Assembly: GCA_003551745.1 (NCBI GenBank)
Contig: PUNI01000560.1
Coordinates: 1-5,029 of the forward strand
Direction: 5' to 3'
Origin: Paracoccaceae bacterium
Lineage (GTDB): Bacteria; Pseudomonadota; Alphaproteobacteria; Rhodobacterales; Rhodobacteraceae
Length of the DNA: 5,029 nucleotides
Positions 1 through 5,029 of the stretch are shown piece after piece. Position 1 is the stretch's first letter. Each line of letters starts with the position of its first letter. The translations under genes were made by a program, and so were the position numbers. The notes under the pieces were generated by a model. It worked only from the letters and a program-made list of their open reading frames with translations. It did no database searches and was not told the DNA's origin.

Positions 1-446
1 ACCGGGGTCAGCACGGTCGCGCCCATCTCGGTGACGGCGGTCATGTTGCGCAGATGTGCGAGCGTCAGCGGTGCCTCGCGGGCGAGCAGCACCAGCGGCC
101 GGCGCTCCTTCAACTGAACGGCCGCGGCGCGGGTGAGCAGGCTGTCGTCGAGGCCGTGGGCGATGGCGGCGAGCGAGCGCATGGAGCAGGGCGCGACAAT
201 CATCCCGGCGACCGGGTGGGAGCCCGAGGCGATGGCGGCGCCGATGTCGCCGACCCCGTAGCGCCGGGCGACCCGCGCCTCCAGCCGCGCCAGCGCCTCT
301 GCACCGCATTCCGCCGCAAGGGTCCGCTCGGCGGCCGCCGTGACCACCAGATCCACCTCCGCCCCCAGCGCCGCCAGATGGTCCGCCGCCGCCAGCGCCA
401 GCGCGGCTCCCGAGGCGCCGGAGACGCCCAGCACCACCCGGCTCAC
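1..446 (-). CDS. ubiX: UbiX flavin prenyltransferase, 3' end cut off by the window edge
   Basis: UbiX joins a dimethylallyl group to FMN to give prenylated FMN, the cofactor that UbiD decarboxylases need; it is a soluble cytoplasmic enzyme. The visible 148 residues begin MSRVVLGVSGASGA, the flavin-binding N-terminus of the family. They continue with APCSMRSLAAIAHG (about 85-98) and the signature LLTRAAAVQLKERRPLVLLA followed by REAPL. R106, K113 and E124 keep the spacing (7 and 11) of the catalytic Arg, Lys and Glu known in Pseudomonas UbiX. Family members are about 190-200 residues, so roughly the last quarter is missing. The GTG start is chosen because it precedes the conserved beginning by two residues, overlaps the ubiD stop as GTGA, and has AGGAGG at 459-454 with a 7-nt spacer. 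That ribosome site lies in a hairpin (see 455-478). Position right behind ubiD supports a ubiquinone role rather than another UbiD-type pathway. Confidence 0.95.
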   Translation of the reverse strand, partial: MSRVVLGVSGASGAALALAAADHLAALGAEVDLVVTAAAERTLAAECGAEALARLEARVARRYGVGDIGAAIASGSHPVAGMIVAPCSMRSLAAIAHGLDDSLLTRAAAVQLKERRPLVLLAREAPLTLAHLRNMTAVTEMGATVLTP

Positions 447-1990
447 AGCCGCCCCTCCTGGAGCCGCCCCTCCAGGAGCCGTTCGGCGAAGGCCTCGGCT
501 TCGGCGCTCTGTCCCATCACCGTGCCCCACGCGCGGGCGGTCTCGGCGCCGATCTTGGTGGTCGCATCGAAGCCGATCTTGCCGGCGAGCCCCTCGGCCG
601 GCGATGCGAAATCCAGATAATCCATCGGCGTGTTCTCCAGAACCACCACATCGCGGGAGGGGTCCATCCGGGTCGCCAGCACCCAGGCGATGTCGTCCCA
701 GCTTCGCACGTCGACATCGGCATCTGTGACGACGATCATCTTGGTATAGCTGAACTGCTGGAGCATCCCCCACAGCGCCAGCATCACCCGCCGCGCCTGC
801 CCTGGGTAACGCTTGGCGATGCTGACCACCGCGATGCGGTAGGAGCAGGCTGCCGGCGGCAGCCACAGGTCCGCCACCTCGGGGATCTGCTGGCGGATCA
901 CCGGCAGGGCGAGGTCGTTGACCACCTCGCCGATCACCGAGGGCTCGTCGGGCGGCCGGCCGGTGAAGGTGGTGAGGTAGAGCGGAGCCTCGCGATGGGT
1001 CAGCGCGCTGACCCGCATCACCGGGAAGGGCTCCGCGGCGTTGTAGTAGCCGGTATGGTCGCCGAAGGGGCCCTCGGGTGCCGTTTCGCCGGGGTGCACC
1101 CAGCCCTCCAGCACCATCTCGGCCGCCGCCGGCACCAGCATAGGCACGGTGCGGGCGGCCACCAGATCGGTGCGCGCGCCGCGCAGCGCGCCCGAGAAGG
1201 TCAGCTCCGACACCGTCTCGGGCAGGGGCAGGGCGGCGGCCAGGAGCAGCGCTGGGTCGGCCCCCAGCGCCACGGCCACCGGCATCGGCGCCGCGCCCCA
1301 GCTTCGGTGATGCGCCGCCCCGCCGCGATGGGCGAGCCAGCGCAGGATCACCCGGTCGCGCCCGACCACCTGCGCGCGATAGACCCCGGCGTTGTAGCGT
1401 GCAGTGTCCTCCGCCCTGGTGCCGGCCGGGCGGGTCAGCACCACCGGCCAGGTGATCAGCGGCCCGGCATCCCCGGGCCAGCAGGTCTGCACCGGCAGGC
1501 GGGAGAGGTCGGGGCTCTCCTCGACCACCTCCTGCACAGCACCGCGGCGCACCCGGTGCGGCCGCGCCGCCAGCGCCGCCTTCAGCATCGGCCAGCGCGA
1601 CAGCGCATCCGCCAGCCCCTCCACCGGCGCCGGCGCGCGCAGCGCGGCGAGGAAGGCGCCGAGGTCGGGCACCTGCGCCGCGTCCAGCCCCAACCCGGCG
1701 GCAACCCTTTCCCGAGTGCCGAAGAGATTGGCCACCACCGGCACATCGGCTCGCGTGCCATCTGCCAGCACCGGTGCCTCGAACCGCAGCGCCGGGCCGC
1801 CCGCGCGCAGCGCCTTCATCGCCACCGCCGTCATCTGATGGGCGCAGGCGACCGGCTCGGCCAACCGCAGCAGATCGCCCCGCGCCTCCAGATGCGCGAG
1901 GAAGGCGCGCAGGTCGGGAAAGGCGGGCAGGGTGCGGATGGCGGCCTCCGGGGCTGATGGCCACGGATTGATAGCAACCGCCCGCGACAT
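443..1990 (-). CDS. ubiD: UbiD, prFMN-dependent 4-hydroxy-3-polyprenylbenzoate decarboxylase
   Basis: UbiD removes the carboxyl group of 4-hydroxy-3-polyprenylbenzoate to give polyprenylphenol in ubiquinone synthesis, using prenylated FMN; no O2 is needed. At 515 residues it is close to the E. coli enzyme (about 497) and aligns by eye along its length. Recognisable parts are DLRAFLAHLEARGDL (26-40), ARYNAGVYR (197-205), LAHRGG (219-224), GETAPEGPFGDHTGYY (301-316), TGRPPDEPSVIG (343-354) and VLENTPMDYLDFASP (450-464). By analogy with Fdc1, N200, H221 and E291 are the likely metal ligands, and R205, E306 and D311 the Glu/Asp-Arg-Glu catalytic network. The NTPMDYLDFASP stretch favours a true ubiquinone-type UbiD over other family decarboxylases. 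An in-frame TGA at 2008-2006 with no start codon between makes ATG 1990 the earliest possible start, and the next Met (53) would remove conserved sequence. The Shine-Dalgarno is weak (AGGT, 2002-1999). The C-terminus ends in an internal repeat, LLEGR-LQEGR, encoded by a 15-bp duplication. Confidence 0.96.
   Translation of the reverse strand: MSRAVAINPWPSAPEAAIRTLPAFPDLRAFLAHLEARGDLLRLAEPVACAHQMTAVAMKALRAGGPALRFEAPVLADGTRADVPVVANLFGTRERVAAGLGLDAAQVPDLGAFLAALRAPAPVEGLADALSRWPMLKAALAARPHRVRRGAVQEVVEESPDLSRLPVQTCWPGDAGPLITWPVVLTRPAGTRAEDTARYNAGVYRAQVVGRDRVILRWLAHRGGAAHHRSWGAAPMPVAVALGADPALLLAAALPLPETVSELTFSGALRGARTDLVAARTVPMLVPAAAEMVLEGWVHPGETAPEGPFGDHTGYYNAAEPFPVMRVSALTHREAPLYLTTFTGRPPDEPSVIGEVVNDLALPVIRQQIPEVADLWLPPAACSYRIAVVSIAKRYPGQARRVMLALWGMLQQFSYTKMIVVTDADVDVRSWDDIAWVLATRMDPSRDVVVLENTPMDYLDFASPAEGLAGKIGFDATTKIGAETARAWGTVMGQSAEAEAFAERLLEGRLQEGRL
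449..478 (-). repeat. 15-bp tandem duplication at the 3' end of ubiD
   Basis: Read on the minus strand, CTCCTGGAGGGGCGG (478-464) is followed directly by CTCCAGGAGGGGCGG (463-449), 14 of 15 bases identical. The copies are in frame and encode LLEGR and LQEGR just before the last Leu and the stop of ubiD. The duplicated unit contains a purine-rich GGAGGGG, so it also carries the ubiX Shine-Dalgarno sequence. The repeat looks like a local slippage product. Confidence 0.85.
455..478 (-). promoter_or_regulatory. Hairpin masking the ubiX ribosome binding site
   Basis: On the ubiDX mRNA, CTCCTGGAG (478-470) and CTCCAGGAG (463-455) are perfect reverse complements separated by a 6-nt loop, GGGCGG. 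The 3' arm contains AGGAG (459-455), the core of the ubiX Shine-Dalgarno sequence, 8 nt before the GTG at 446. The stem is 9 bp with six G-C pairs, so it should form in free mRNA. Ribosomes finishing ubiD would have to melt it, which would couple ubiX translation to ubiD translation. The structure is seen in the sequence; the coupling role is inferred. It is not a terminator, since no U-tract follows and ubiX continues. Confidence 0.6.
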
Positions 1991-1995
1991 GCGGC

Positions 1996-2009
1996 TTGAC
2001 CTGCATCAA
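1996..2009. promoter_or_regulatory. FNR/FnrL-type operator between ubiD and ubiT
   Basis: TTGAC-CTGC-ATCAA matches the FNR consensus TTGAT-N4-ATCAA at 9 of 10 defined positions, and the flanking bases extend the dyad to CTTGA-N6-TCAAG (1995-2010). It lies in the 73-bp divergent gap. FNR-family regulators (FnrL in Rhodobacterales, or the nitric-oxide regulators NnrR/Dnr, which read nearly the same site) act under low oxygen. E. coli ubiUV is known to be FNR-activated. The sequence alone cannot say which family member binds. The site is centred at 2002.5, a good class II distance from a start near 2044 for ubiT. It overlaps the leader and weak Shine-Dalgarno sequence of ubiD. Confidence 0.75.
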
Positions 2010-2031
2010 GTCGCACCTTGGCGCGCAGGCG

Positions 2032-2037
2032 TAGACC
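2032..2037 (+). promoter_or_regulatory. Possible -10 element of the ubiTUV promoter
   Basis: TAGACC matches TATAAT at three positions, including the important first T and A. It sits exactly where a -10 box belongs if the FNR box at 1996-2009 works as a class II site (centre at -41.5, start near 2044). No good -35 hexamer is expected or seen, because the activator box covers it. The assignment rests mainly on spacing, since the hexamer match is weak. Confidence 0.35.
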
Positions 2038-2054
2038 GGATCGAACTGCGATGT

Positions 2055-2060
2055 GAGGTG
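2055..2060 (+). promoter_or_regulatory. Ribosome binding site deciding the ubiT start
   Basis: GAGGTG lies 3-5 nt before the ATG at 2064. The reading frame is open upstream to an ATG at 1932, but that ATG lies inside divergent ubiD and would make the FNR box and promoter region coding. This ribosome site, together with the expected protein length, favours 2064. Confidence 0.6.
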
Positions 2061-2063
2061 AAG

Positions 2064-2621
2064 ATGTTCGGACATGCACCTGAAATACCTGTTTTCCCGC
2101 GCCCGCTGGCTCTGGGGCTGCGGCTTGGGCCGGCCGAACCGCTGGGCCTGCCGCTGACGCTGATCGCGCGGCGGCTGATCGCGCGGCACCCCTCGCTGAT
2201 CTCCCGGCTGGGCGAGCACGCCGCGGCCCGCTTCGCGATCGACCCGACCGACCTGCCGCTCTGCCTCCTGCTGCACCCGCACCCCACGCGCACGCGCATC
2301 ACCGTGCACCGGACCGCGCCCGAGGCGGACGCCCGCATCGCCGGGCCGCTGGCGGCGCTGCTGGGCCTCGTCCACGGGGTCTATGACGGCGATGCGCTGT
2401 TCTTTTCCCGCGATCTGGTGATCGAGGGCGACACGGCGGCGGCGCTGGCGCTGCGCAACGCCATCGACGACGCCGAACTGGATCTCGGGGCGGAGATCGC
2501 GGCCCTGGCAGGCCCGTTCCGCCCCGCACTCGACCCGCTCATCGCGCTTGCGCAGCGCACCACCGGCGTCGCGCTGACCCGCGCCGACGACGCCCGCATC
2601 CCCGGGGAGGGCCTGGCATGA
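2064..2621 (+). CDS. ubiT: UbiT, SCP2-domain accessory factor for O2-independent ubiquinone synthesis
   Basis: UbiT (YhbT in E. coli) is a small lipid-binding protein of the SCP2 fold, needed together with UbiU and UbiV for ubiquinone synthesis without oxygen; it is thought to hold the hydrophobic prenylphenol intermediates. The 185-residue product is close to E. coli UbiT (about 174). The clearest family match is the second half of the SCP2 domain, DGDALFFSRDLVIEGDTAAA (108-127) followed by LALRNAIDDAEL (128-139), which lines up with the DTLFFQRRLVIEGDT segment of the E. coli protein. A hydrophobic amphipathic helix around 29-41 (LPLTLIARRLIAR) may contact lipid or membrane. There is no signal peptide. 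The gene is first in the ubiTUV operon and its stop overlaps the ubiU start as ATGA. Regulation is probably by the FNR-type box 55 nt upstream. On sequence alone it would be called a generic SCP2 protein; the ubiUV neighbours make the UbiT assignment firm. Confidence 0.9.
   Translation: MFGHAPEIPVFPRPLALGLRLGPAEPLGLPLTLIARRLIARHPSLISRLGEHAAARFAIDPTDLPLCLLLHPHPTRTRITVHRTAPEADARIAGPLAALLGLVHGVYDGDALFFSRDLVIEGDTAAALALRNAIDDAELDLGAEIAALAGPFRPALDPLIALAQRTTGVALTRADDARIPGEGLA
2160..2189 (+). repeat. 15-bp tandem repeat inside ubiT
   Basis: CTGATCGCGCGGCGG (2160-2174) is followed directly by CTGATCGCGCGGCAC (2175-2189), 13 of 15 bases identical and in frame. It encodes LIARR-LIARH (residues 33-42), part of a predicted amphipathic helix. 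The unit length is the same as that of the duplication at the end of ubiD. Confidence 0.7.
2606..2610 (+). promoter_or_regulatory. Ribosome binding site of ubiU inside the end of ubiT
   Basis: GGAGG within a run GGGGAGGG (2604-2611) lies 7 nt before ATG 2618 and 10 nt before the adjacent ATG 2621. Spacing favours the first ATG, whose overlap with the ubiT stop (ATGA) implies translational coupling. Confidence 0.75.
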
Positions 2622-3598
2622 TGGAGCTTGTCTGCCCCGCCGGCACACCCGCGGCGCTGCGCGCCGCGGTCGAGGCCGGGGCGCACGCCGTCTATTGCGG
2701 GTTCGCCGACGAGACCAACGCGCGGAACTTCCCCGGCCTGAACTTCTCGCGGCCCGAACTGGCCGAGGGTGTCGCCTTCGCCCATCGCCACGGTGCGAAG
2801 GTGCTGGTGGCGATCAACACCTTCCCGCAGGCTGGCCGGCAGGCGCTGTGGCACCGGGCCGTGGCCGACGCCGAGGCGGCCGGCGCCGATGCGGTGATCC
2901 TCGCCGATCTCGGCCTCGTGGCGCACACGGCCGAACAGCATCCCGGGCTGCGGCGGCACCTGTCGGTGCAGGCCGCCGCCGCAAATCCCGACATCATCAA
3001 CTTCTACGCCGAGGCCTTCGGGGTGAAGCGGGTGGTGCTGCCGCGGGTGCTGACCGTGGCCGAGATCACCGCGATCAACCGCGAGATCGACGCCGAGACC
3101 GAGGTCTTCGTTTTCGGCGGGCTCTGCGTGATGGCCGAGGGGCGCTGTTCGCTGTCGTCCTACGCCACCGGCCGCTCGCCGAACATGAACGGGGTCTGCT
3201 CGCCGCCCTCCCATGTCGTCTATGCCGAGGAGGGGGACACCCTCGCCGCCCGGCTCGGCGGCTTCACCATCCAGAAATCGGCCCGCGGCGCGCCGGCGCC
3301 CTATCCCACGCTCTGCAAGGGCTGTTTCGTGAGCGAGGGCACCACCGGCTACGTCTTCGAGGATCCCGCCAGCCTCGACGCGTCCGACCTGATCCCGGCG
3401 CTCGCGAGGGCCGGGGTGACGGCGCTGAAGATCGAAGGCCGGCAGCGCTCGCGCGCCTATGTGAAGGAGGTGGTCCGCAGCTTCCGTGCCGCGGTCGAGG
3501 CGGTCGCCGCGGGCCGGCCGGTGCCGGCTGGCCAGCTAGCGCGGCTCAGCGAGGGCCAGGCCGCCACCACCGGCGCCTATGCAAAGACCTGGAGGTAG
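2618..3598 (+). CDS. ubiU: UbiU, U32-family [4Fe-4S] subunit of the anaerobic ubiquinone hydroxylation system
   Basis: UbiU (YhbU) forms a heterodimer with UbiV that is required for O2-independent hydroxylation of the ubiquinone ring, replacing the flavin or di-iron hydroxylases of the aerobic pathway. Automatic annotation often calls it a U32 peptidase or collagenase-like protease, but no protease role is supported. The 326 residues match E. coli UbiU (331) end to end by eye: MELVCPAGT (2-10), DETNARNFPGLNF (31-43), INTFPQAG (66-73), SVQAAAANPDIINFY (116-130), VLPRVL (140-145), FGGLCVMAEGRCSLSSY (166-182), PTLCKG (230-235) and ALKIEGRQRS (269-278). The four cluster cysteines are C170, C177, C194 and C233; counted from the second Met they fall on 169, 176, 193 and 232, the E. 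coli positions. An additional C236 follows closely (CKGC; the E. coli protein has CKGR). Two adjacent ATG codons (2618, 2621) leave one residue of doubt about the start. The ubiV ribosome site is inside its last codons. Confidence 0.95.
   Translation: MMELVCPAGTPAALRAAVEAGAHAVYCGFADETNARNFPGLNFSRPELAEGVAFAHRHGAKVLVAINTFPQAGRQALWHRAVADAEAAGADAVILADLGLVAHTAEQHPGLRRHLSVQAAAANPDIINFYAEAFGVKRVVLPRVLTVAEITAINREIDAETEVFVFGGLCVMAEGRCSLSSYATGRSPNMNGVCSPPSHVVYAEEGDTLAARLGGFTIQKSARGAPAPYPTLCKGCFVSEGTTGYVFEDPASLDASDLIPALARAGVTALKIEGRQRSRAYVKEVVRSFRAAVEAVAAGRPVPAGQLARLSEGQAATTGAYAKTWR
3591..3595 (+). promoter_or_regulatory. Ribosome binding site of ubiV, in the last codons of ubiU
   Basis: GGAGG directly abuts the ubiU TAG stop and lies 7 nt before ATG 3603. 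This decides the ubiV start: an in-frame ATG at 3579 would put this ribosome site inside the gene and add eight residues not found in the family. Confidence 0.85.
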
Positions 3599-3602
3599 CG
3601 CC

Positions 3603-4490
3603 ATGCAGATCACCGTCGGGCCGAACCAGTTCTTCTGGGACGCAGCAAGCTGGCGCGACTTCTACGCGCGGCTGGCCGACGAGGCGCCGGTCGACCGCGT
3701 GGTGCTGGGCGAACTTGTGTGCTCGAAGCGGCTGCCGTTCTATCAGGCCGAGATCCCCGGCGCCGTGGAACGGTTGCAGGCGGCGGGCAAGGCGGTCGCC
3801 ATGACCTCGCTCGCGCTGATCACGCTGAAGCGCGAGCGCACGCTCACCGCCGAGCTTGCCGCGACCGGGCTGGAGGTCGAGGTCAACGACCTTACCGCGC
3901 TCGCCCATCTGCCGCCGGGCGCGGCGTTCTCGGTCGGCCCGCTCGTGAATGTCTACAACGAGGGCACGCTCGGCTGGCTCGCCGCGCGCGGCGCCCGTCG
4001 CATCTGCCTGCCGCCCGAACTGCCGCCCGAACCGCTGGCGCTGCTCGCCGCGCAAAGCCCGGTACCCGTAGAGGTCTGGGGCTGGGGCCGGCTGCCGCTC
4101 GCGATCTCGGCACGCTGCTATCACGCGCGGCTCCATGACCGGGCGAAAGACAGCTGCCAGTTCGTCTGCGACGTCGATCCGGACGGGCGGGCGGTCGATA
4201 CGCTCGACGGGCAGAGGTTCCTTGCCGTCAACGGCGTGCAGACGCTGTCGGCCGCCTGCGCCTCGGCCGCGCGCGCGCTGCCGCGGCTGCGAGAGGCCGG
4301 CATCGCCGCGCTGCGCCTCTCGCCCCAGGCCGAGGGCTTCGTCGCGGTCTGCCGGCTCTTCCGGGACCTCGCCGACGGGCGCATCGACGCCGCCGAGTTC
4401 GACGCTCGCGCCCGCCCGCTTGCCCCGGGCGGGGCCTTCTGCGATGGCTTCCTGACCGGGGCGGCCGGGGTGGCCTGGTCGGGCGCCTGA
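3603..4490 (+). CDS. ubiV: UbiV, U32-family [4Fe-4S] partner of UbiU
   Basis: UbiV (YhbV) is the second half of the UbiU-UbiV complex for ring hydroxylation in ubiquinone synthesis without oxygen, a cytoplasmic iron-sulfur protein. The 295 residues match the E. coli length (about 292). Family marks are MQITVGPNQFFW (1-12), VVLGELVCSKR (33-43), MTSLALIT (67-74), VNDLTALA (94-101), VNVYNEGTL (115-123), LPLAISARCYHARLHDRAKD (164-183) and LAVNGVQTLS (207-216). The four cluster cysteines are C40, C172, C185 and C189; the spacing of 13 and 4 in the last three equals that of E. coli C180, C193 and C197. The gene starts 4 nt after the ubiU stop, which fits coupled, near-equimolar production of two partner proteins. 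Like UbiU it may be mislabelled as a peptidase. No frameshift or missing ligand is seen. Confidence 0.95.
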   Translation: MQITVGPNQFFWDAASWRDFYARLADEAPVDRVVLGELVCSKRLPFYQAEIPGAVERLQAAGKAVAMTSLALITLKRERTLTAELAATGLEVEVNDLTALAHLPPGAAFSVGPLVNVYNEGTLGWLAARGARRICLPPELPPEPLALLAAQSPVPVEVWGWGRLPLAISARCYHARLHDRAKDSCQFVCDVDPDGRAVDTLDGQRFLAVNGVQTLSAACASAARALPRLREAGIAALRLSPQAEGFVAVCRLFRDLADGRIDAAEFDARARPLAPGGAFCDGFLTGAAGVAWSGA

Positions 4491-4511
4491 GCCAGCCCTC
4501 AAGGGGGGCGA

Positions 4512-5029
4512 ATGGCGAGACTCGTGGCGCTGACGGCGGTGGCCATGCTGGCCTTCGCGGCCAATTCGGTGCTTGCGCGGCTGGCGCTGGCCGCCGGCGA
4601 GACCGAGGCGCTGGCCTATACGGGTATCCGGCTCGTCTCCGGCGCCGCGATGCTGGGTCTGCTCGTCGCCTGGCGGGGCGGGCTGGGGTCGGGCGCGCTC
4701 TGGCGGCCGGCCGGCAGCGTTGCCGGGGCGGCCGCACTCTTCGGCTACGCGCTCGCCTTCTCGCTGGCCTATCTGATGCTCGACGCCGGCATCGGAGCGC
4801 TGATCCTCTTTGCCTCGGTGCAGGCCGGGATGCTGGTCTGGGCGGTGCATCGCGGCGACCGGCCTGGCGGGCTGGAATGGCTGGGCTTCGCTCTCGCCTT
4901 CGGTGCCTTCGCGGCGCTGGCGCTGCCCGGAGCCACCGCGCCCGCGCCACTCGGCTTCGCGCTGATGGCGGCCTCGGGGCTCTGTTGGGCAGCCTATTCG
5001 CTGATCGGTCGCGGCTCGGCGGCGCCGCT
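4512..5029 (+). CDS. EamA/DMT-superfamily permease, 3' end cut off by the window edge
   Basis: This reading frame has no stop before the right edge; 172 residues are visible out of the roughly 280-300 usual for ten-helix drug/metabolite transporters. It starts MARLVALTAVAMLAFAANSV, typical of EamA proteins, and has hydrophobic segments at about 3-27, 41-53, 69-85, 92-108 and 121-137. A further one begins near 146 with ASGLCWAAYSLIGRG (153-167), which resembles the opening of the second EamA repeat. FAANSVLARLAL (15-26) and YTGIRLVSGA (36-45) are family-like; the latter recalls the conserved R of the first repeat. It begins 21 nt after the ubiV stop in the same reading frame, with only a G-rich Shine-Dalgarno stretch (AGGGGG, 4502-4507), and probably belongs to the same transcript. 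The substrate cannot be told from sequence, and nothing visible links it to quinone synthesis except position. Confidence 0.85.
   Translation, partial: MARLVALTAVAMLAFAANSVLARLALAAGETEALAYTGIRLVSGAAMLGLLVAWRGGLGSGALWRPAGSVAGAAALFGYALAFSLAYLMLDAGIGALILFASVQAGMLVWAVHRGDRPGGLEWLGFALAFGAFAALALPGATAPAPLGFALMAASGLCWAAYSLIGRGSAAP

Noticed and set aside
995..1957. Long plus-strand open frame (320 codons) antisense to ubiD
   Set aside because: The product is rich in Arg, Gly, Gln and His with no family resemblance, as expected from the opposite strand of a GC-rich gene; ubiD is certain on the other strand.
1932..2063. Extended N-terminus for ubiT starting at ATG 1932
   Set aside because: It would overlap the start of ubiD and run through the FNR box and promoter; the ribosome site and family length support ATG 2064.
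2064..2075. Small dyad ATGT-TCGG-ACAT at the ubiT start codon
   Set aside because: A 4-bp A/T-rich stem is too weak to be called regulatory and can arise by chance.
2381..3214. 277-codon minus-strand open frame over ubiT and ubiU
   Set aside because: It is the complement of two recognisable genes, and its predicted protein has no recognisable motif.
3579..3602. Earlier ubiV start at ATG 3579
   Set aside because: It would place the GGAGG ribosome site inside the gene, and the eight added residues do not belong to the family; ATG 3603 gives the conserved MQITVGP beginning.
2618..4490. U32 peptidase or collagenase function for the two U32 proteins
   Set aside because: The cysteine patterns and sequence match UbiU and UbiV specifically, and the neighbours are ubiquinone genes; the protease label is a legacy family name.
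4491..4511. Possible terminator between ubiV and the permease (CCCT-CA-AGGG)
   Set aside because: The stem is only 4 bp with a 2-nt loop, too tight to form, and no T-run follows.
3546..4850. 434-codon minus-strand open frame across ubiV and the permease start
   Set aside because: It is antisense to the well-supported ubiV and has low-complexity Arg/Gly/Pro composition; long open antisense frames are common at this GC content.
1..5029. CRISPR array, insertion sequence, tRNA or rRNA
   Set aside because: No regularly spaced repeats, terminal inverted repeats, transposase sequence or RNA-gene signatures were seen on either strand; the window is filled by the six genes.

Overview
The window is very GC-rich (about 70 % by eye) and tightly packed. 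Its gene content fits a facultatively anaerobic proteobacterium, most likely an alphaproteobacterium of the Rhodobacterales type. That placement rests on composition, gene content and an FNR-type operator, not on a marker gene. All five complete or partial enzyme/accessory genes that I recognise belong to ubiquinone (UQ) biosynthesis, and a membrane permease gene follows them.

Layout: the minus strand carries ubiD (443-1990) and then ubiX (446 down to the left edge, cut off), joined by a GTGA stop/start overlap. The plus strand carries ubiT (2064-2621), ubiU (2618-3598), ubiV (3603-4490) and the 5' part of an EamA/DMT-family permease gene (4512 to the right edge). The two blocks are divergent. 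They share a 73-bp gap (1991-2063) that holds a near-consensus FNR/FnrL-type box, TTGAC-CTGC-ATCAA. There is no gene-free stretch longer than this gap.

How the genes work together: UbiX makes prenylated FMN, the cofactor of UbiD. UbiD decarboxylates the 4-hydroxy-3-polyprenylbenzoate ring, a step that needs no oxygen and is shared by aerobic and anaerobic UQ synthesis. UbiU and UbiV are U32-family, [4Fe-4S]-carrying proteins that replace the O2-dependent ring hydroxylases when oxygen is absent. UbiT is an SCP2-domain lipid-binding partner. The locus is therefore a compact oxygen-independent UQ module, with ubiTUV as one translationally coupled operon.

Regulatory reading (inference): the FNR box is centred at 2002.5. 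A class II site there would place a start near 2044, with a -10-like TAGACC at exactly 2032-2037 and a roughly 20-nt leader before ubiT. For ubiD the same box lies only 5 nt upstream of the start codon and contains its weak Shine-Dalgarno sequence, so it cannot activate ubiD in the usual geometry and may instead block it. A second regulatory feature is a perfect 9-bp hairpin at the end of ubiD that buries the ubiX ribosome binding site. It was apparently created by a 15-bp tandem duplication and suggests translational coupling of ubiX to ubiD.

The gene families themselves are known. What may be undescribed is the arrangement and the two regulatory structures.
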